Shown in pieces: positions 1 to 8,984 of a stretch of 64,000 bases of DNA. The notes under the pieces were generated by a model that was not told the DNA's origin, ran no database searches, and saw nothing but the letters and a program-made list of their open reading frames with translations. This stretch comes from Eikenella longinqua (GTDB lineage: Bacteria; Pseudomonadota; Gammaproteobacteria; Burkholderiales; Neisseriaceae): assembly GCF_001648355.1 (NCBI RefSeq), contig NZ_LXSL01000028.1, forward strand, positions 248,001 through 312,000. Direction: 5' to 3'. Numbering within the stretch: position 1 is the first letter of the stretch; every line of letters starts with the position of its first letter. A program made the translations under genes and the position numbers.

Positions 1-149
1 AACGCGATGAAATTGAAGTTTACCGCCAAAAGCATCAGCTCAATCGACATCAGCAGCACCAGCACGTTTTTGCGGTTCATGAAAATGCCCATCGCGCTGA
101 TGCCGAACAGCAAGGCGGCCAGCACCAGATAATGCGTAATCGTAATCAT
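1..149 (-). CDS. nuoK: NADH-quinone oxidoreductase subunit K (partial)
   Basis: N-terminal part (about 49 residues) of the small membrane subunit NuoK of complex I; the rest lies beyond the left edge. The visible peptide starts MITITHYLVLAALLF and continues through a hydrophobic helix, an MNRKN turn, and a second helix with the family's glutamate in SIELML. That membrane glutamate is associated with proton translocation in this family. The ATG overlaps the nuoJ stop by four bases (ATGA), so the two are translationally coupled. Last visible gene of the leftward nuo operon. Confidence 0.93.
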   Translation of the reverse strand, partial: MITITHYLVLAALLFGISAMGIFMNRKNVLVLLMSIELMLLAVNFNFIA

Positions 150-817
150 GCCTTGCCCTCCTCTTTCGTCTCTGCGTGGCTACCTGAAACTTCTTCCGCA
201 GCCGCTTGCGGCACCTGCACCACGGCTTCCATCTTCACCATGCGCAGGCGGCCCCGATTGGCATCCACCTTCACTTGTTCGGCCGGATCCATACGCTTCG
301 GATTCACCGTTTTACGGTGCACCAGCGCAATCGCCGCCACCATGCCCAACACCAGCAGCACCGCCGCCAGCTCGAAGGGCAGCAGGTAAGTGGTGTAGAT
401 TTGGCTGCCCAAATCGCGCACATTGCTGTAATCGGCCGGCACATCCTTCATCGGGCCGAAGGCTGCCAGATTGGTATCCGGCGCAATCAAAATCATGATC
501 AGCGCCACCGCCATCAGCACGCCCACCACGCCGGCCACCGGCGCATGCCGCCAGAAACCGGCGCGCATCTCTTCGATGTCCACGTTCAGCATCATCACCA
601 CAAACAGGAACAGCACCATCACCGCCCCCACATACACCACCACCAGCGTGATGCCGAGGAATTCGGCCTGCATCAGCAGCCACATCATCGCGCTGGTGCA
701 GAAAGTGAGCACCAGATAGAGCGCGGCGTGCACCGGATTTTTCGCGGTAACGGTTTGCAGCGCGCCAAACAAGATGATGGCCGCCAGCACATAAAACAGA
801 ATCAGGGAAAAAGTCAT
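146..817 (-). CDS. nuoJ: NADH-quinone oxidoreductase subunit J
   Basis: Membrane subunit J of complex I, 223 residues. The first ~170 residues hold five hydrophobic helices, including the conserved stretch LGITLVVVYVGAVMVLFLFVVMML. The remaining ~55 residues are a hydrophilic, charged C-terminal tail with Ala/Glu-rich sequence, typical of beta-proteobacterial NuoJ. It lies 12 bases downstream of nuoI and overlaps nuoK by four bases. The product belongs to the proton-pumping arm in the inner membrane. Identification is by family sequence and operon position. Confidence 0.96.
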   Translation of the reverse strand: MTFSLILFYVLAAIILFGALQTVTAKNPVHAALYLVLTFCTSAMMWLLMQAEFLGITLVVVYVGAVMVLFLFVVMMLNVDIEEMRAGFWRHAPVAGVVGVLMAVALIMILIAPDTNLAAFGPMKDVPADYSNVRDLGSQIYTTYLLPFELAAVLLVLGMVAAIALVHRKTVNPKRMDPAEQVKVDANRGRLRMVKMEAVVQVPQAAAEEVSGSHAETKEEGKA

Positions 818-829
818 GTTGGCACTCCC

Positions 830-1309
830 TTAGCGATAAGGCGCATCGGCCGCTTTGCGCTTGGCGATGTCGGCTTCATATTGGTCGCCGATGGCCAGCA
901 AAATCGGCTTGGTCATGTGCAGATCGCCCTTTTTCTCGCCGCAGTATTCGAAAATATGCGTTTCCACAATCGCATCGGTGGGGCAGGCTTCCTCACAGAA
1001 ACCGCAGAAAATACATTTGGTTAAATCAATATCATAACGCCTGGTGCGGCGCGTGCCGTCTTCGCGCTCCTCGCTCTCGATGTTGATGGCCATCGCCGGG
1101 CACACCGCCTCGCACAGTTTGCAGGCAATACAGCGCTCTTCGCCGTTCGGATAGCGGCGTTGCGCGTGCAGCCCGCGGAAACGCACGGATTGCGGCGTTT
1201 TCTCCTCGGGAAACATGATGGTTTCCTTGCGGACGAAAAAATTCTTCAGCGTCAGGCCCATGCCCTTCACCAGCTCGCCGAGCAAAAAGGTTTTTACTAA
1301 ATTAGCCAT
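830..1309 (-). CDS. nuoI: NADH-quinone oxidoreductase subunit I (two 4Fe-4S ferredoxin)
   Basis: Peripheral-arm subunit I of complex I, 159 residues. It has two ferredoxin cluster motifs, CIACKLCEAVCP (from about residue 60) and CIFCGFCEEACP (from about residue 99), which hold the two 4Fe-4S centres that pass electrons toward quinone. Normal length for the family. It sits between nuoH (85 bases upstream, a gap containing an inverted DUS pair) and nuoJ (12 bases downstream). Confidence 0.97.
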   Translation of the reverse strand: MANLVKTFLLGELVKGMGLTLKNFFVRKETIMFPEEKTPQSVRFRGLHAQRRYPNGEERCIACKLCEAVCPAMAINIESEEREDGTRRTRRYDIDLTKCIFCGFCEEACPTDAIVETHIFEYCGEKKGDLHMTKPILLAIGDQYEADIAKRKAADAPYR

Positions 1310-1394
1310 TGTTATTTATACCCTGTAGTGGGTTGATTCAAATCATTCAATTATTTTTCAGGTAGCCTCATGCAGCCTGCCGGCTACCTGAAAA

Positions 1395-2465
1395 CTATTT
1401 CCACAGGCTCAGCGGCGACACCATCCACAAGCCCAAGAACACGATATAGACAAAGCCGATGGGAATCAGCACCTTCCAGCCCAAGCGCATGATTTGGTCA
1501 TAGCGGTAGCGCGGGAAGGTGGCGCGGATCCACAAGTAGCCGTAGAGCACCATCGCCATCTTGGCAAACATCCAAAACGCGCCCGGCGTGCCGATGATGC
1601 CCCAGCTTTGCGGGAAGGGCGACAGCCAGCCGCCGAGGAACATCAGTGCGGTGAGCGCCGCAATCAGAATCATGAAAATGTATTCGGCCAAGAAAAACAG
1701 CGCAAAGGCAAAGCCAGAATATTCCACATGGAAACCGGCCACGATTTCCGATTCGCCTTCGGCCACATCGAACGGCGCGCGGTTGGTTTCCGCCACCGCA
1801 GAAATCAGATACACGATGAAGATGGGAAACAGCGGCAGCCAGTTCCAGGAAAACACCGAACCGCCGGCGATGCCCGTGGCCTGCGCCGCCACGATGTCGG
1901 AAAAATTCATGCTGCCCGACACCATCACCACGCACACCAAAGCCGCACTCATGGCAATTTCGTAGGAAATGCTCTGCGCGGAGGAGCGCATCGCGCCCAA
2001 AAACGCATATTTGGAGTTGGAAGCCCAGCCGGCAATAATCACGCCATACACCGACAGCGAAGTAATCATCAGGATATACAGCAAGCCCACATTCACATTA
2101 GTGAGCAGCCATTCGCTGGAAAACGGAATCACCGCCCACGCCGCAAACGCCGGCGCCAGCGACATCATCGGCCCGATGTAAAACAAAGCCTTATTCGACA
2201 ATTTCGGCCGGGTTACCTCTTTAAACAGCAGCTTGAACACATCGGCAAAAGGCTGAATCAAGCCCCACGGGCCGGTTACGTTCGGGCCCACGCGCAGCTG
2301 CATAAAGCCGATCACCTTGCGCTCGAAATAAGTCAGATACGCCACCGTTAAAATCAGTGGAATCAAGATGATGACAATCTTCACCAAAATCGACACCACC
2401 AATCCGATGTCGCTGCCCGCCGCGCCAAACCAGCCGGCAAACAAGGCTTGGAACCATTCTTGCAT
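1395..2465 (-). CDS. nuoH: NADH-quinone oxidoreductase subunit H
   Basis: Membrane subunit H of complex I, 356 residues, about eight transmembrane helices. It contains the family signatures YFERKVIGFMQLRVGPN near residue 50 and the acidic loop AETNRAPFDVAEGESEIVAGF near residue 225, which forms part of the quinone-binding chamber. It starts two bases after the nuoG stop, consistent with coupled translation. Confidence 0.97.
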   Translation of the reverse strand: MQEWFQALFAGWFGAAGSDIGLVVSILVKIVIILIPLILTVAYLTYFERKVIGFMQLRVGPNVTGPWGLIQPFADVFKLLFKEVTRPKLSNKALFYIGPMMSLAPAFAAWAVIPFSSEWLLTNVNVGLLYILMITSLSVYGVIIAGWASNSKYAFLGAMRSSAQSISYEIAMSAALVCVVMVSGSMNFSDIVAAQATGIAGGSVFSWNWLPLFPIFIVYLISAVAETNRAPFDVAEGESEIVAGFHVEYSGFAFALFFLAEYIFMILIAALTALMFLGGWLSPFPQSWGIIGTPGAFWMFAKMAMVLYGYLWIRATFPRYRYDQIMRLGWKVLIPIGFVYIVFLGLWMVSPLSLWK

Positions 2466-2467
2466 GT

Positions 2468-4726
2468 TTAGCCCCTCCCCAATTCAATTGCGTTCATCAG
2501 CCCGCCCAGCACGGCATTGGCCGGATGCAGCGGCAGGTGCACCACATTTTCAGGTAGCCCTTCGTCGGCGCGCACCGTTACCGGCACGCTGCTGCCGTTC
2601 TGCTTGGCCACGGCAGCAGCGCCGTCGGCCAAACCCAACGCGGCCAGCGTGTTCGGATGCACCCGGGCCGGCGGCACTTGCGCCTGCACGGTTTGCTGCA
2701 AAGGCTCGGAGCGGCGCACAATAGCGTCGGTGTGGTAGATGCCCACCCCGCCCACGCGGGTCAGGCCGGCCGCAGCCGGCGCGGCTTCGCCCTGCCAGCT
2801 CACGGCGCTATTCAATTTTTCAGGTAGCCTTTCGGCATCCACGGCTTCGCGCAGCACGGCTTCGCTGCTGTCGTAATCAAAGCCGGCCAAACCGCACACA
2901 TTGCCCAACACGCGCAACACTTTCCACAGCGGGCGCGAATCGGCATAGCCTTTCAGCACGCCGCGGAACGATTGCAGGCGCCCTTCCATATTGATGAGGC
3001 TGCCCGAAGTTTCGGTGAACGGCGCAATCGGCAGCAGCAGGTCGCACACTTCCAGCAGCGTGTCGCTCACGAAGGGCGTGAACGCCATCACGGTTTGCGC
3101 TTGTTTTAAGGCGGCCACGGCGGCCGCACCGCCGGCCACGTCGATTTCCGGCTCCACGTTCAGCAGCAGCACGGCTTTCTTCGGCTGCGCCATCATTTGG
3201 CCGATGCTGTTGCCCTGATCCACGCCCAACACCTCGGCGCCCACGCTGTTGGCAGCCTGCGGCAGGATGCCCAAAGTGGCGCCGGTGGCGGCGGCCAAGG
3301 CTTGGGCGGCAGCATAAATTGCGGCGTAGTCGGGATGGTTTTGCGCTTCGGCACCCAGCACGATGGCGGCCTGTTCGGCGCCGTGCAGGCTGGCGGCCAC
3401 AGTGGATTGCGGGTCGGCCAGCAGGTTTTTCAGGTAGCCTGCCCAATCGTTCGGGTGGCGCACTTCCTGTGCCAACAAAGGCATATACAACTCTTCGCGC
3501 TGCGAGGCGAGCAGGTTCAGCGCCATGCCGTTTTTGGCGGCGCGGCGCAGGCGGGCGGTGAGCAGCGGTTGCTCTTGGCGCAAGGTGGCACCCACCACCA
3601 ATACCGCGCCGCAGGTGGCCAGGCTTTCGATGCTGCGGCCAAGCCACGGCGCGCCTTGCAGGCTACCCGAAAGCCGGTCGTCTTGCTGGCGCAGGCGGCT
3701 GCTGAGATGGCGGATGCCGAGGCCGGCGGCCAGTTTCTTGGCCAAATAGAGCTCTTCCACGGTGTTCATCGGGTTGAGCCACATGGCGGTTTGGCCGTCG
3801 CCGTCTTCTTTTTGGATGCATTCCAAGGTTTTGCGCACATATTCCAGCGCGGTAGGCCAATCCACATCGTGCCATTCGCCGCCGTGTTTGATTTTCGGCT
3901 GGCGCAGGCGGCTGGCGTGGTTCAGCCCTTCGTAGGCGAAACGGTCGCGGTCGGAAAGCCAGCATTCGTTGACGGCTTCGTTTTCCAACGGCAGCACGCG
4001 GCGCACGGTGTGGTCTTTGGTTTGCACGATGAGGTTGCTGCCCAGCGCGTCGTGGGCGGAGATGGATTTACGCCGGTTTAGTTCCCACGAGCGGGCGTTG
4101 AAACGGAAGGGTTTGCTGGTGAGCGCGCCCACGGGGCATAAGTCGATGACGTTGCCCGACAATTCGGTTTCCACCACGCGGCCGATAAAGGGCATGATTT
4201 CGGAATGTTCGCCGCGGTAGGCCATGGCGATTTCCTGATTGCCGGCGATTTCTTCGGTGAAGCGCACGCAGCGGGTGCAGTGGATGCATCGGCTCATTTC
4301 GGCGGCAGACACCAAGGGGCCCATGTCTTTGCCGGCCACGGCGCGTTTGGGCTCGGTGTAGCGGGTGGTGGATTTGCCGTAGCCCATGGCCAAATCTTGC
4401 AGCTGGCATTCGCCGCCTTTATCGCAAATCGGGCAGTCGAGCGGATGGTTGATGAGCAGGAATTCCATCACGCCGGATTGCGCTTGGCGGGCTTTGTCGG
4501 AATGGGTGCGCACCACCATGCCGTCGGTTACCGGGGTGGCGCAGGCGGGCAGCGGTTTGGGGGCTTTTTCCACGTCCACCAGGCACATGCGGCAGTTGGC
4601 GGCGATGGAGAGTTTTTTGTGATAGCAGAAGTGCGGGATATAGGTGCCGAGCTTTTGCGCGGCTTCAATCACCGTGGCGCCCTTCTCTACCGATACTTCC
4701 TTACCGTCGATGCTGATTTGTAACAT
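2468..4726 (-). CDS. nuoG: NADH-quinone oxidoreductase subunit G
   Basis: Largest peripheral subunit of complex I, 752 residues. Order of domains: N-terminal 2Fe-2S ferredoxin domain (cysteines in CYHKKLSIAANCRMC and later ACATP), a His/Cys 4Fe-4S motif (CPICDKGGECQLQD), a second 4Fe-4S site (CIHCTRCVRF with CPVGALT), then a long molybdopterin-oxidoreductase-like domain without expected cofactor function. Uptake words lie inside the coding sequence, one encoding GYLKNL. A signal-peptide gene (4832-5302) separates it from nuoF. Confidence 0.96.
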   Translation of the reverse strand: MLQISIDGKEVSVEKGATVIEAAQKLGTYIPHFCYHKKLSIAANCRMCLVDVEKAPKPLPACATPVTDGMVVRTHSDKARQAQSGVMEFLLINHPLDCPICDKGGECQLQDLAMGYGKSTTRYTEPKRAVAGKDMGPLVSAAEMSRCIHCTRCVRFTEEIAGNQEIAMAYRGEHSEIMPFIGRVVETELSGNVIDLCPVGALTSKPFRFNARSWELNRRKSISAHDALGSNLIVQTKDHTVRRVLPLENEAVNECWLSDRDRFAYEGLNHASRLRQPKIKHGGEWHDVDWPTALEYVRKTLECIQKEDGDGQTAMWLNPMNTVEELYLAKKLAAGLGIRHLSSRLRQQDDRLSGSLQGAPWLGRSIESLATCGAVLVVGATLRQEQPLLTARLRRAAKNGMALNLLASQREELYMPLLAQEVRHPNDWAGYLKNLLADPQSTVAASLHGAEQAAIVLGAEAQNHPDYAAIYAAAQALAAATGATLGILPQAANSVGAEVLGVDQGNSIGQMMAQPKKAVLLLNVEPEIDVAGGAAAVAALKQAQTVMAFTPFVSDTLLEVCDLLLPIAPFTETSGSLINMEGRLQSFRGVLKGYADSRPLWKVLRVLGNVCGLAGFDYDSSEAVLREAVDAERLPEKLNSAVSWQGEAAPAAAGLTRVGGVGIYHTDAIVRRSEPLQQTVQAQVPPARVHPNTLAALGLADGAAAVAKQNGSSVPVTVRADEGLPENVVHLPLHPANAVLGGLMNAIELGRG

Positions 4727-4831
4727 AGCTCTTCCTAGCTATTTAATTCATTGGTTTGCATTTTTCCCCTGCTGGGCAGGGGATACGTTTTCAGCTATCT
4801 GATTAATCTTACCCATCTAGCCTGCGTTTTG

Positions 4832-5302
4832 TTACCGCCACCATTTCGCCTGGAAATCAGGGGAAACGTGGATGGAATTATCTATTTTGTACTGTCCATT
4901 TTCCCTAACCAGTTTAAAACGGGCTACCCCGTCCGTCTTGCCGAAATCGGCAGATACCGTATTGCCATGTACGGAGAACTTGGGCGCATTCCATGCAAAG
5001 CCGCCGTTACCGGGCTCTGACCAAAGACCGCTGTAGCATCGGGGAATCACTGCGGAGCAGTCTTCATCTGCCTGAAAACGTCTTTTCTCTTGAGCCAACA
5101 CTGCAATAGCAGAGCGGCTCAGAAAGCGTTTGGTTGCATTTTCGGCTGTTCGTTCCTGAACACACACACCTTTGGCATTGCAGTCCAAAAATCCTTTGAC
5201 CACTGAAATTTTTTGGGCATCGTCTTGATTTCCGGCCAATGCCTGTTGTGCATTCAATGTGGCAACTACGCTAAACAAAATCCATGCAGCTGTTTTTTTC
5301 AT
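4832..5302 (-). CDS. small secreted protein inside the nuo operon
   Basis: 156-residue protein of unknown function. Residues 1-23 form a Sec signal peptide ending ALAG, so the mature protein is probably periplasmic. It has four cysteines in the mature part, including a pair C82/C89 in the block DCSAVIPRCY. A good ribosome site (AAGGAAA, seven bases before ATG) fixes the start. It resembles the protein at 6744-7172 in layout: signal peptide, helix with ATKRFLSR/ATQRLLAK, a DC(x4-6)CY motif, then a beta-rich tail. The two are probably paralogues. Both sit in the nuo operon, but nothing in the sequence shows a role in complex I. It could be a DUF3828/NTF2-like fold, which is a guess. Confidence 0.8.
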   Translation of the reverse strand: MKKTAAWILFSVVATLNAQQALAGNQDDAQKISVVKGFLDCNAKGVCVQERTAENATKRFLSRSAIAVLAQEKRRFQADEDCSAVIPRCYSGLWSEPGNGGFAWNAPKFSVHGNTVSADFGKTDGVARFKLVRENGQYKIDNSIHVSPDFQAKWWR

Positions 5303-5364
5303 TGGTTATTTCCTTGATAAACAGTGATTCAATCAATCTCAAATTTTTCAGGTAGCCTCTTCCA

Positions 5365-6660
5365 CTAGCACCATTGATGCACTTTCATCGGTTTGCCGTG
5401 TTCGATGTAGTAGACGAACTCGTGGCGGTAGTGCTTCATGAAGCCGCGCACGGGGAAGACGGCGGCGTCGGCCAGGGCGCAGATGGTGCGGCCGGCCATG
5501 TTGTTGCCGATGCTTTCCAGCAATTCGAGATCTTCCATGCGCCCTTGGCCGCTGACGATGCGGTGTACGATGCGGTACAGCCAGCCGGTGCCTTCGCGGC
5601 ACGGCGTGCATTGGCCGCAGGATTCTTCGTAGTAGAAATAGCTGAGCCGCTCCAAGGCTTTCACCATGCACACGTCTTCGTCCATCACAATCACCGCGCC
5701 GGAGCCGAGCATGGAGCCGGCCTTGGCGATGGCGTCGTAATCCATGGTGAGGGTCATCATCATCTCGCCAGGGATAACGGGCGAAGAAGAGCCGCCGGGA
5801 ATCACGGCTTTCAGCTTTTTGCCGCCGCGCATGCCGCCGGCCATTTCCAGCAGTTCGGCAAAAGGGGTGCCGAGCGGCACTTCATAATTGCCGGGGCGCG
5901 CCACGTGGCCGGACACGGAAAACAGCTTGGTGCCGCCGGCGTTTTCGATGCCTTTTGCGGCAAAGGTTGCACCGCTATCGCGGATGATGAAAGGCACGGA
6001 GGCGAAGGTTTCGGTGTTGTTGATGGTGGTGGGGCGGCCGTATAGGCCGAAGGAGGCGGGGAATGGCGGTTTGAATCGCGGCTGGCCTTTTTTGCCTTCC
6101 AATGATTCGAGCAGCGCGGTTTCCTCGCCGCACACATAGGCGCCGTAGCCGTGGGAGGCGAAGAGCTCGAAATCAAAGCCCAAGCCCATGATGTTTTTAC
6201 CGAGCAGACCGGCTTGGCGCGCTTCGGCCAGGGCGGCTTCAAAGCGCTGATAGCCTTCGAAAATTTCGCCGTGGATGTAGTTGTAGCCGGCGGTGGCGCC
6301 CATCACATAGCCGGCAATAATCATGCCTTCGATCACGGCGTGCGGGTTGAAGAAAATGATGTCGCGATCTTTGAAGGTGCCCGGCTCGCCTTCGTCGGTG
6401 TTGCACACCACATACTTGGCGCCTTCGATGTTGCGCGGCATGAAGCTCCATTTCAGGCCGGTGGGAAAGCCTGCGCCGCCGCGGCCGCGCAGGTTGGAGG
6501 TTTTGAGTTCGGCGATCAGGTCGTCTTGCGGAATCTTTTCGCTGAGGATTTTGCGCAATGCCTGATAACCGCCGCGCGCCTGGTAGGCGGCCAGCGTCCA
6601 GCAATCGGGAGCGGCGGTGTCCACCTGCTCGAAAATCACGCCTGGTTGGTAAATAGCCAT
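5365..6660 (-). CDS. nuoF: NADH-quinone oxidoreductase subunit F (NADH/FMN-binding)
   Basis: 431-residue subunit that binds NADH and FMN and starts electron transfer. Visible signatures are the glycine-rich NADH/FMN region RGRGGAGFPTGLKWSF (near residue 59), CNTDEGEPGTFKDRD, GAYVCGEETALLESLEG, and the 4Fe-4S binding ESCGQCTPCREGT with a later ICALAD cysteine. Normal length. It is flanked on both sides by the two small secreted-protein genes, an arrangement that breaks the usual nuoEFG continuity. Confidence 0.97.
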   Translation of the reverse strand: MAIYQPGVIFEQVDTAAPDCWTLAAYQARGGYQALRKILSEKIPQDDLIAELKTSNLRGRGGAGFPTGLKWSFMPRNIEGAKYVVCNTDEGEPGTFKDRDIIFFNPHAVIEGMIIAGYVMGATAGYNYIHGEIFEGYQRFEAALAEARQAGLLGKNIMGLGFDFELFASHGYGAYVCGEETALLESLEGKKGQPRFKPPFPASFGLYGRPTTINNTETFASVPFIIRDSGATFAAKGIENAGGTKLFSVSGHVARPGNYEVPLGTPFAELLEMAGGMRGGKKLKAVIPGGSSSPVIPGEMMMTLTMDYDAIAKAGSMLGSGAVIVMDEDVCMVKALERLSYFYYEESCGQCTPCREGTGWLYRIVHRIVSGQGRMEDLELLESIGNNMAGRTICALADAAVFPVRGFMKHYRHEFVYYIEHGKPMKVHQWC

Positions 6661-6743
6661 GTGTTTGCCTAGCTTGTAAACTTTTGATTCTTATTTATTT
6701 CAAGTTTTCAGGTAGCCTGAAAATAGTTTTCCAATGATATGGT

Positions 6744-7172
6744 TTAATTAGTTATCTCACGAATACGTTTGTAATCGTCTAACTTAACAACCCCATCAGA
6801 CTCAACCACCTTAATATCAGTTACTCCTCTATAGGGCGCGTCTCGATAAGTTACGCGATACCAACCATTAGCCCTGGGTGTGATGCTGACAATCCCGCTT
6901 GCTCCACCGCCATCTTGTGCACTTGTCCGCAAAGCATATGCGGCATAGCAATGCGCAACAGTGCAGTCATATTCATCTCGATATACTGCCTCCAACTTTG
7001 CTAACAATCGCTGTGTCGCAACCCTGTTGCCTTGATCGGCTAAATCACCGCCCCCGAATACATAAACACGGTAAAAGTACGTGATAGCCTGCCTAGCCTG
7101 CTGTTCACTCACCTCCGCCAATACGGGGGAAGACATCAAAACCATCAATGCAAGCAGTCCCAATTTTTTCAT
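6744..7172 (-). CDS. small secreted protein inside the nuo operon (paralogue)
   Basis: 142-residue protein of unknown function with a signal peptide (MKKLGLLALMVLMSSPVLAEV). An upstream in-frame ATG at 7181 directly touches the AAAGGA ribosome site, so the ATG at 7172, eight bases further, is the better start. The mature part has only two cysteines (C70 and C75) in DCTVAHCY. The arrangement matches the protein at 4832-5302, with weak similarity before and after the cysteine pair. Lies between nuoE and nuoF, co-oriented with both. Function not recognised. Confidence 0.78.
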   Translation of the reverse strand: MKKLGLLALMVLMSSPVLAEVSEQQARQAITYFYRVYVFGGGDLADQGNRVATQRLLAKLEAVYRDEYDCTVAHCYAAYALRTSAQDGGGASGIVSITPRANGWYRVTYRDAPYRGVTDIKVVESDGVVKLDDYKRIREITN

Positions 7173-7254
7173 TTGACTCATCCTTTAATGCACTATGCAC
7201 AATGCAACTTAATCAATGCTCACTAAGGCTACCTGAAAAATTTTCAGGTAGCCT

Positions 7255-7728
7255 TCAGCACAGCTCGGCCAGTTTCTGGTCGATGGCTTCGTCGGTCATG
7301 AAGCTGCACATTTTGTGGTTGTTCACCAGCATCACCGGCGCGTCGCCGCAGGCGCCCATGCACTCGCCTTCCATCAGAGTAAATTTGCCGTCGGGCGTGG
7401 TTTCGCCGAAGCCGATGCCGAGTTTTTCCTGCAAATACTGTGCGGTATCCACGCTGCCGCGCAGGGCGCACGGCAGGTTGGTGCAGACAGTGAGCTTGTA
7501 TTTACCCACCGGTTGCAGGTTGTACATATTATAGAAGGTGGCCACTTCGTAGGCTTGGGCGGCGGTAATGCCGATGTAGTCGGCCACGAAGGCGATGGTT
7601 TCGGGGGCAAGCCAGCCTTTTTCCGTTTGCGCGATACGCAGGGCGCCCATGATGGCAGAGCGGCGCTGGTCGGCCGGGAATTTGGCCAGCTCAATATCGA
7701 TTTGTTTCAGTGATTCTGCGGATAACAT
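7255..7728 (-). CDS. nuoE: NADH-quinone oxidoreductase subunit E
   Basis: 157-residue 2Fe-2S subunit (24 kDa type). Cysteines for the cluster are visible in CTNLPCALRG and, further on, GECMGACGDAPV. A much longer open frame extends upstream, but the start MLSAESLKQ at 7728 shares one base with the nuoD stop (TAATG), as expected for coupled genes. The stop codon overlaps a perfect inverted pair of DNA uptake sequences (7225-7255). Confidence 0.95.
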   Translation of the reverse strand: MLSAESLKQIDIELAKFPADQRRSAIMGALRIAQTEKGWLAPETIAFVADYIGITAAQAYEVATFYNMYNLQPVGKYKLTVCTNLPCALRGSVDTAQYLQEKLGIGFGETTPDGKFTLMEGECMGACGDAPVMLVNNHKMCSFMTDEAIDQKLAELC

Positions 7729-8984
7729 TAGCGGTCTACCTCTCCGAATACGATGTCCTGCGTGCCGATGATGGCAACAACGTCGGACAGCATGTGGCCG
7801 CGTGCCATTTCGTCCATGCCTTGCAGGTGGGCGAAGCCGGGGGCGCGGATTTTCAGGCGGTAGGGTTTGTTGGCGCCGTCTGAAATAATATAGATGCCGA
7901 ACTCGCCTTTGGGGTGCTCGACAGCAGTGTAGGTTTCGCCTTCGGGCACGTGCATGCCTTCGGTGAACAGTTTGAAATGGTGGATCAAATCTTCCATGCC
8001 GGTTTTCATTTCGGTGCGCTTGGGCGGGGCGACTTTGTGGTCGTCCACAATCACCGGGCCGGGATTGACGCGCAGCCATTCGGCGCATTGCTTGATGATG
8101 CGCACAGACTGGCGCATTTCATTGATGCGGCAGAGATAGCGGTCATAGCAATCGCCGTTTACCCCGACGGGAATATCGAAATCCATTCGGTCGTAAACTT
8201 CGTAGGGCTGTTTTTTGCGCACATCCCATTCGATGCCGGAACCGCGCAGCATCACGCCGGTAAAGCCTTTTTGCATGGCGCGCTCGGGCGAAACCACGCC
8301 GATGCCGACAGTACGCTGTTTCCAGATGCGGTTGTCGGTGAGCAGGGTTTCCAAATCGTCAATGCGCGAAGGGAAACGATCGCAGAAAGCATCGATGAAG
8401 TCGAGCATGCTGCCTTCACGCCAGGCATTCAGCTCTTTCAACACCTTGGCGCTGCGGTATTTGCTCGGCTCGTACTTAGGCATGAAATCAGGCAGATCGC
8501 GGTACACGCCGCCGGGGCGGAAATAGGCTGCGTGCATGCGCGCGCCGGAAACGGCTTCATACAAATCCATCAGGTCTTCGCGGTCGCGGAAGGCATACAG
8601 GATGGCGGTCATGGCGCCGATATCGAGCGCATGCGAACCCACGCCCATCAAATGGTTCAGGATGCGGGTAACCTCCGCAAACATGGTGCGGATATATTTG
8701 GCACGAATGGGAATTTCAATGCCCAGCAGCTTTTCTACAGCCAGGCAATAGGCCTGCTCGTTGACCATCATGGAAACGTAGTCCAAACGATCCATATACG
8801 GCAGGGCCTGCAGATAGGTTTTGGTTTCGGCCAGTTTTTCGGTGCCACGGTGCAGCAGGCCGATATGCGGGTCGGCGCGCACGATGGTTTCGCCGTCCAG
8901 CTCCAAAATCATGCGCAATACGCCGTGCGCGGCCGGATGCTGCGGACCGAAGTTGATGGTGTAGTTTCTCAGTTTAGTGGCCAC
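7728..8984 (-). CDS. nuoD: NADH-quinone oxidoreductase subunit D
   Basis: 49-kDa type subunit of complex I, 418 residues, forming the quinone site together with NuoB and NuoH. Signatures include NFGPQHPAAHGVLR at the N-terminus, HIGLLHRGTEKL, YDRMDFDIPVG and the C-terminal DIVFGEVDR. I place the start at a GTG (reading VATKLRNY), which overlaps the end of nuoC by 11 bases; an ATG eight codons earlier would add an atypical extension. The resulting length is typical. Confidence 0.94.
   Translation of the reverse strand: MATKLRNYTINFGPQHPAAHGVLRMILELDGETIVRADPHIGLLHRGTEKLAETKTYLQALPYMDRLDYVSMMVNEQAYCLAVEKLLGIEIPIRAKYIRTMFAEVTRILNHLMGVGSHALDIGAMTAILYAFRDREDLMDLYEAVSGARMHAAYFRPGGVYRDLPDFMPKYEPSKYRSAKVLKELNAWREGSMLDFIDAFCDRFPSRIDDLETLLTDNRIWKQRTVGIGVVSPERAMQKGFTGVMLRGSGIEWDVRKKQPYEVYDRMDFDIPVGVNGDCYDRYLCRINEMRQSVRIIKQCAEWLRVNPGPVIVDDHKVAPPKRTEMKTGMEDLIHHFKLFTEGMHVPEGETYTAVEHPKGEFGIYIISDGANKPYRLKIRAPGFAHLQGMDEMARGHMLSDVVAIIGTQDIVFGEVDR

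Noticed and set aside
1333..1346. FNR-like TTGATTCAAATCAT between nuoI and nuoH
   Set aside because: One mismatch, inside the operon and without a visible promoter; likely chance.
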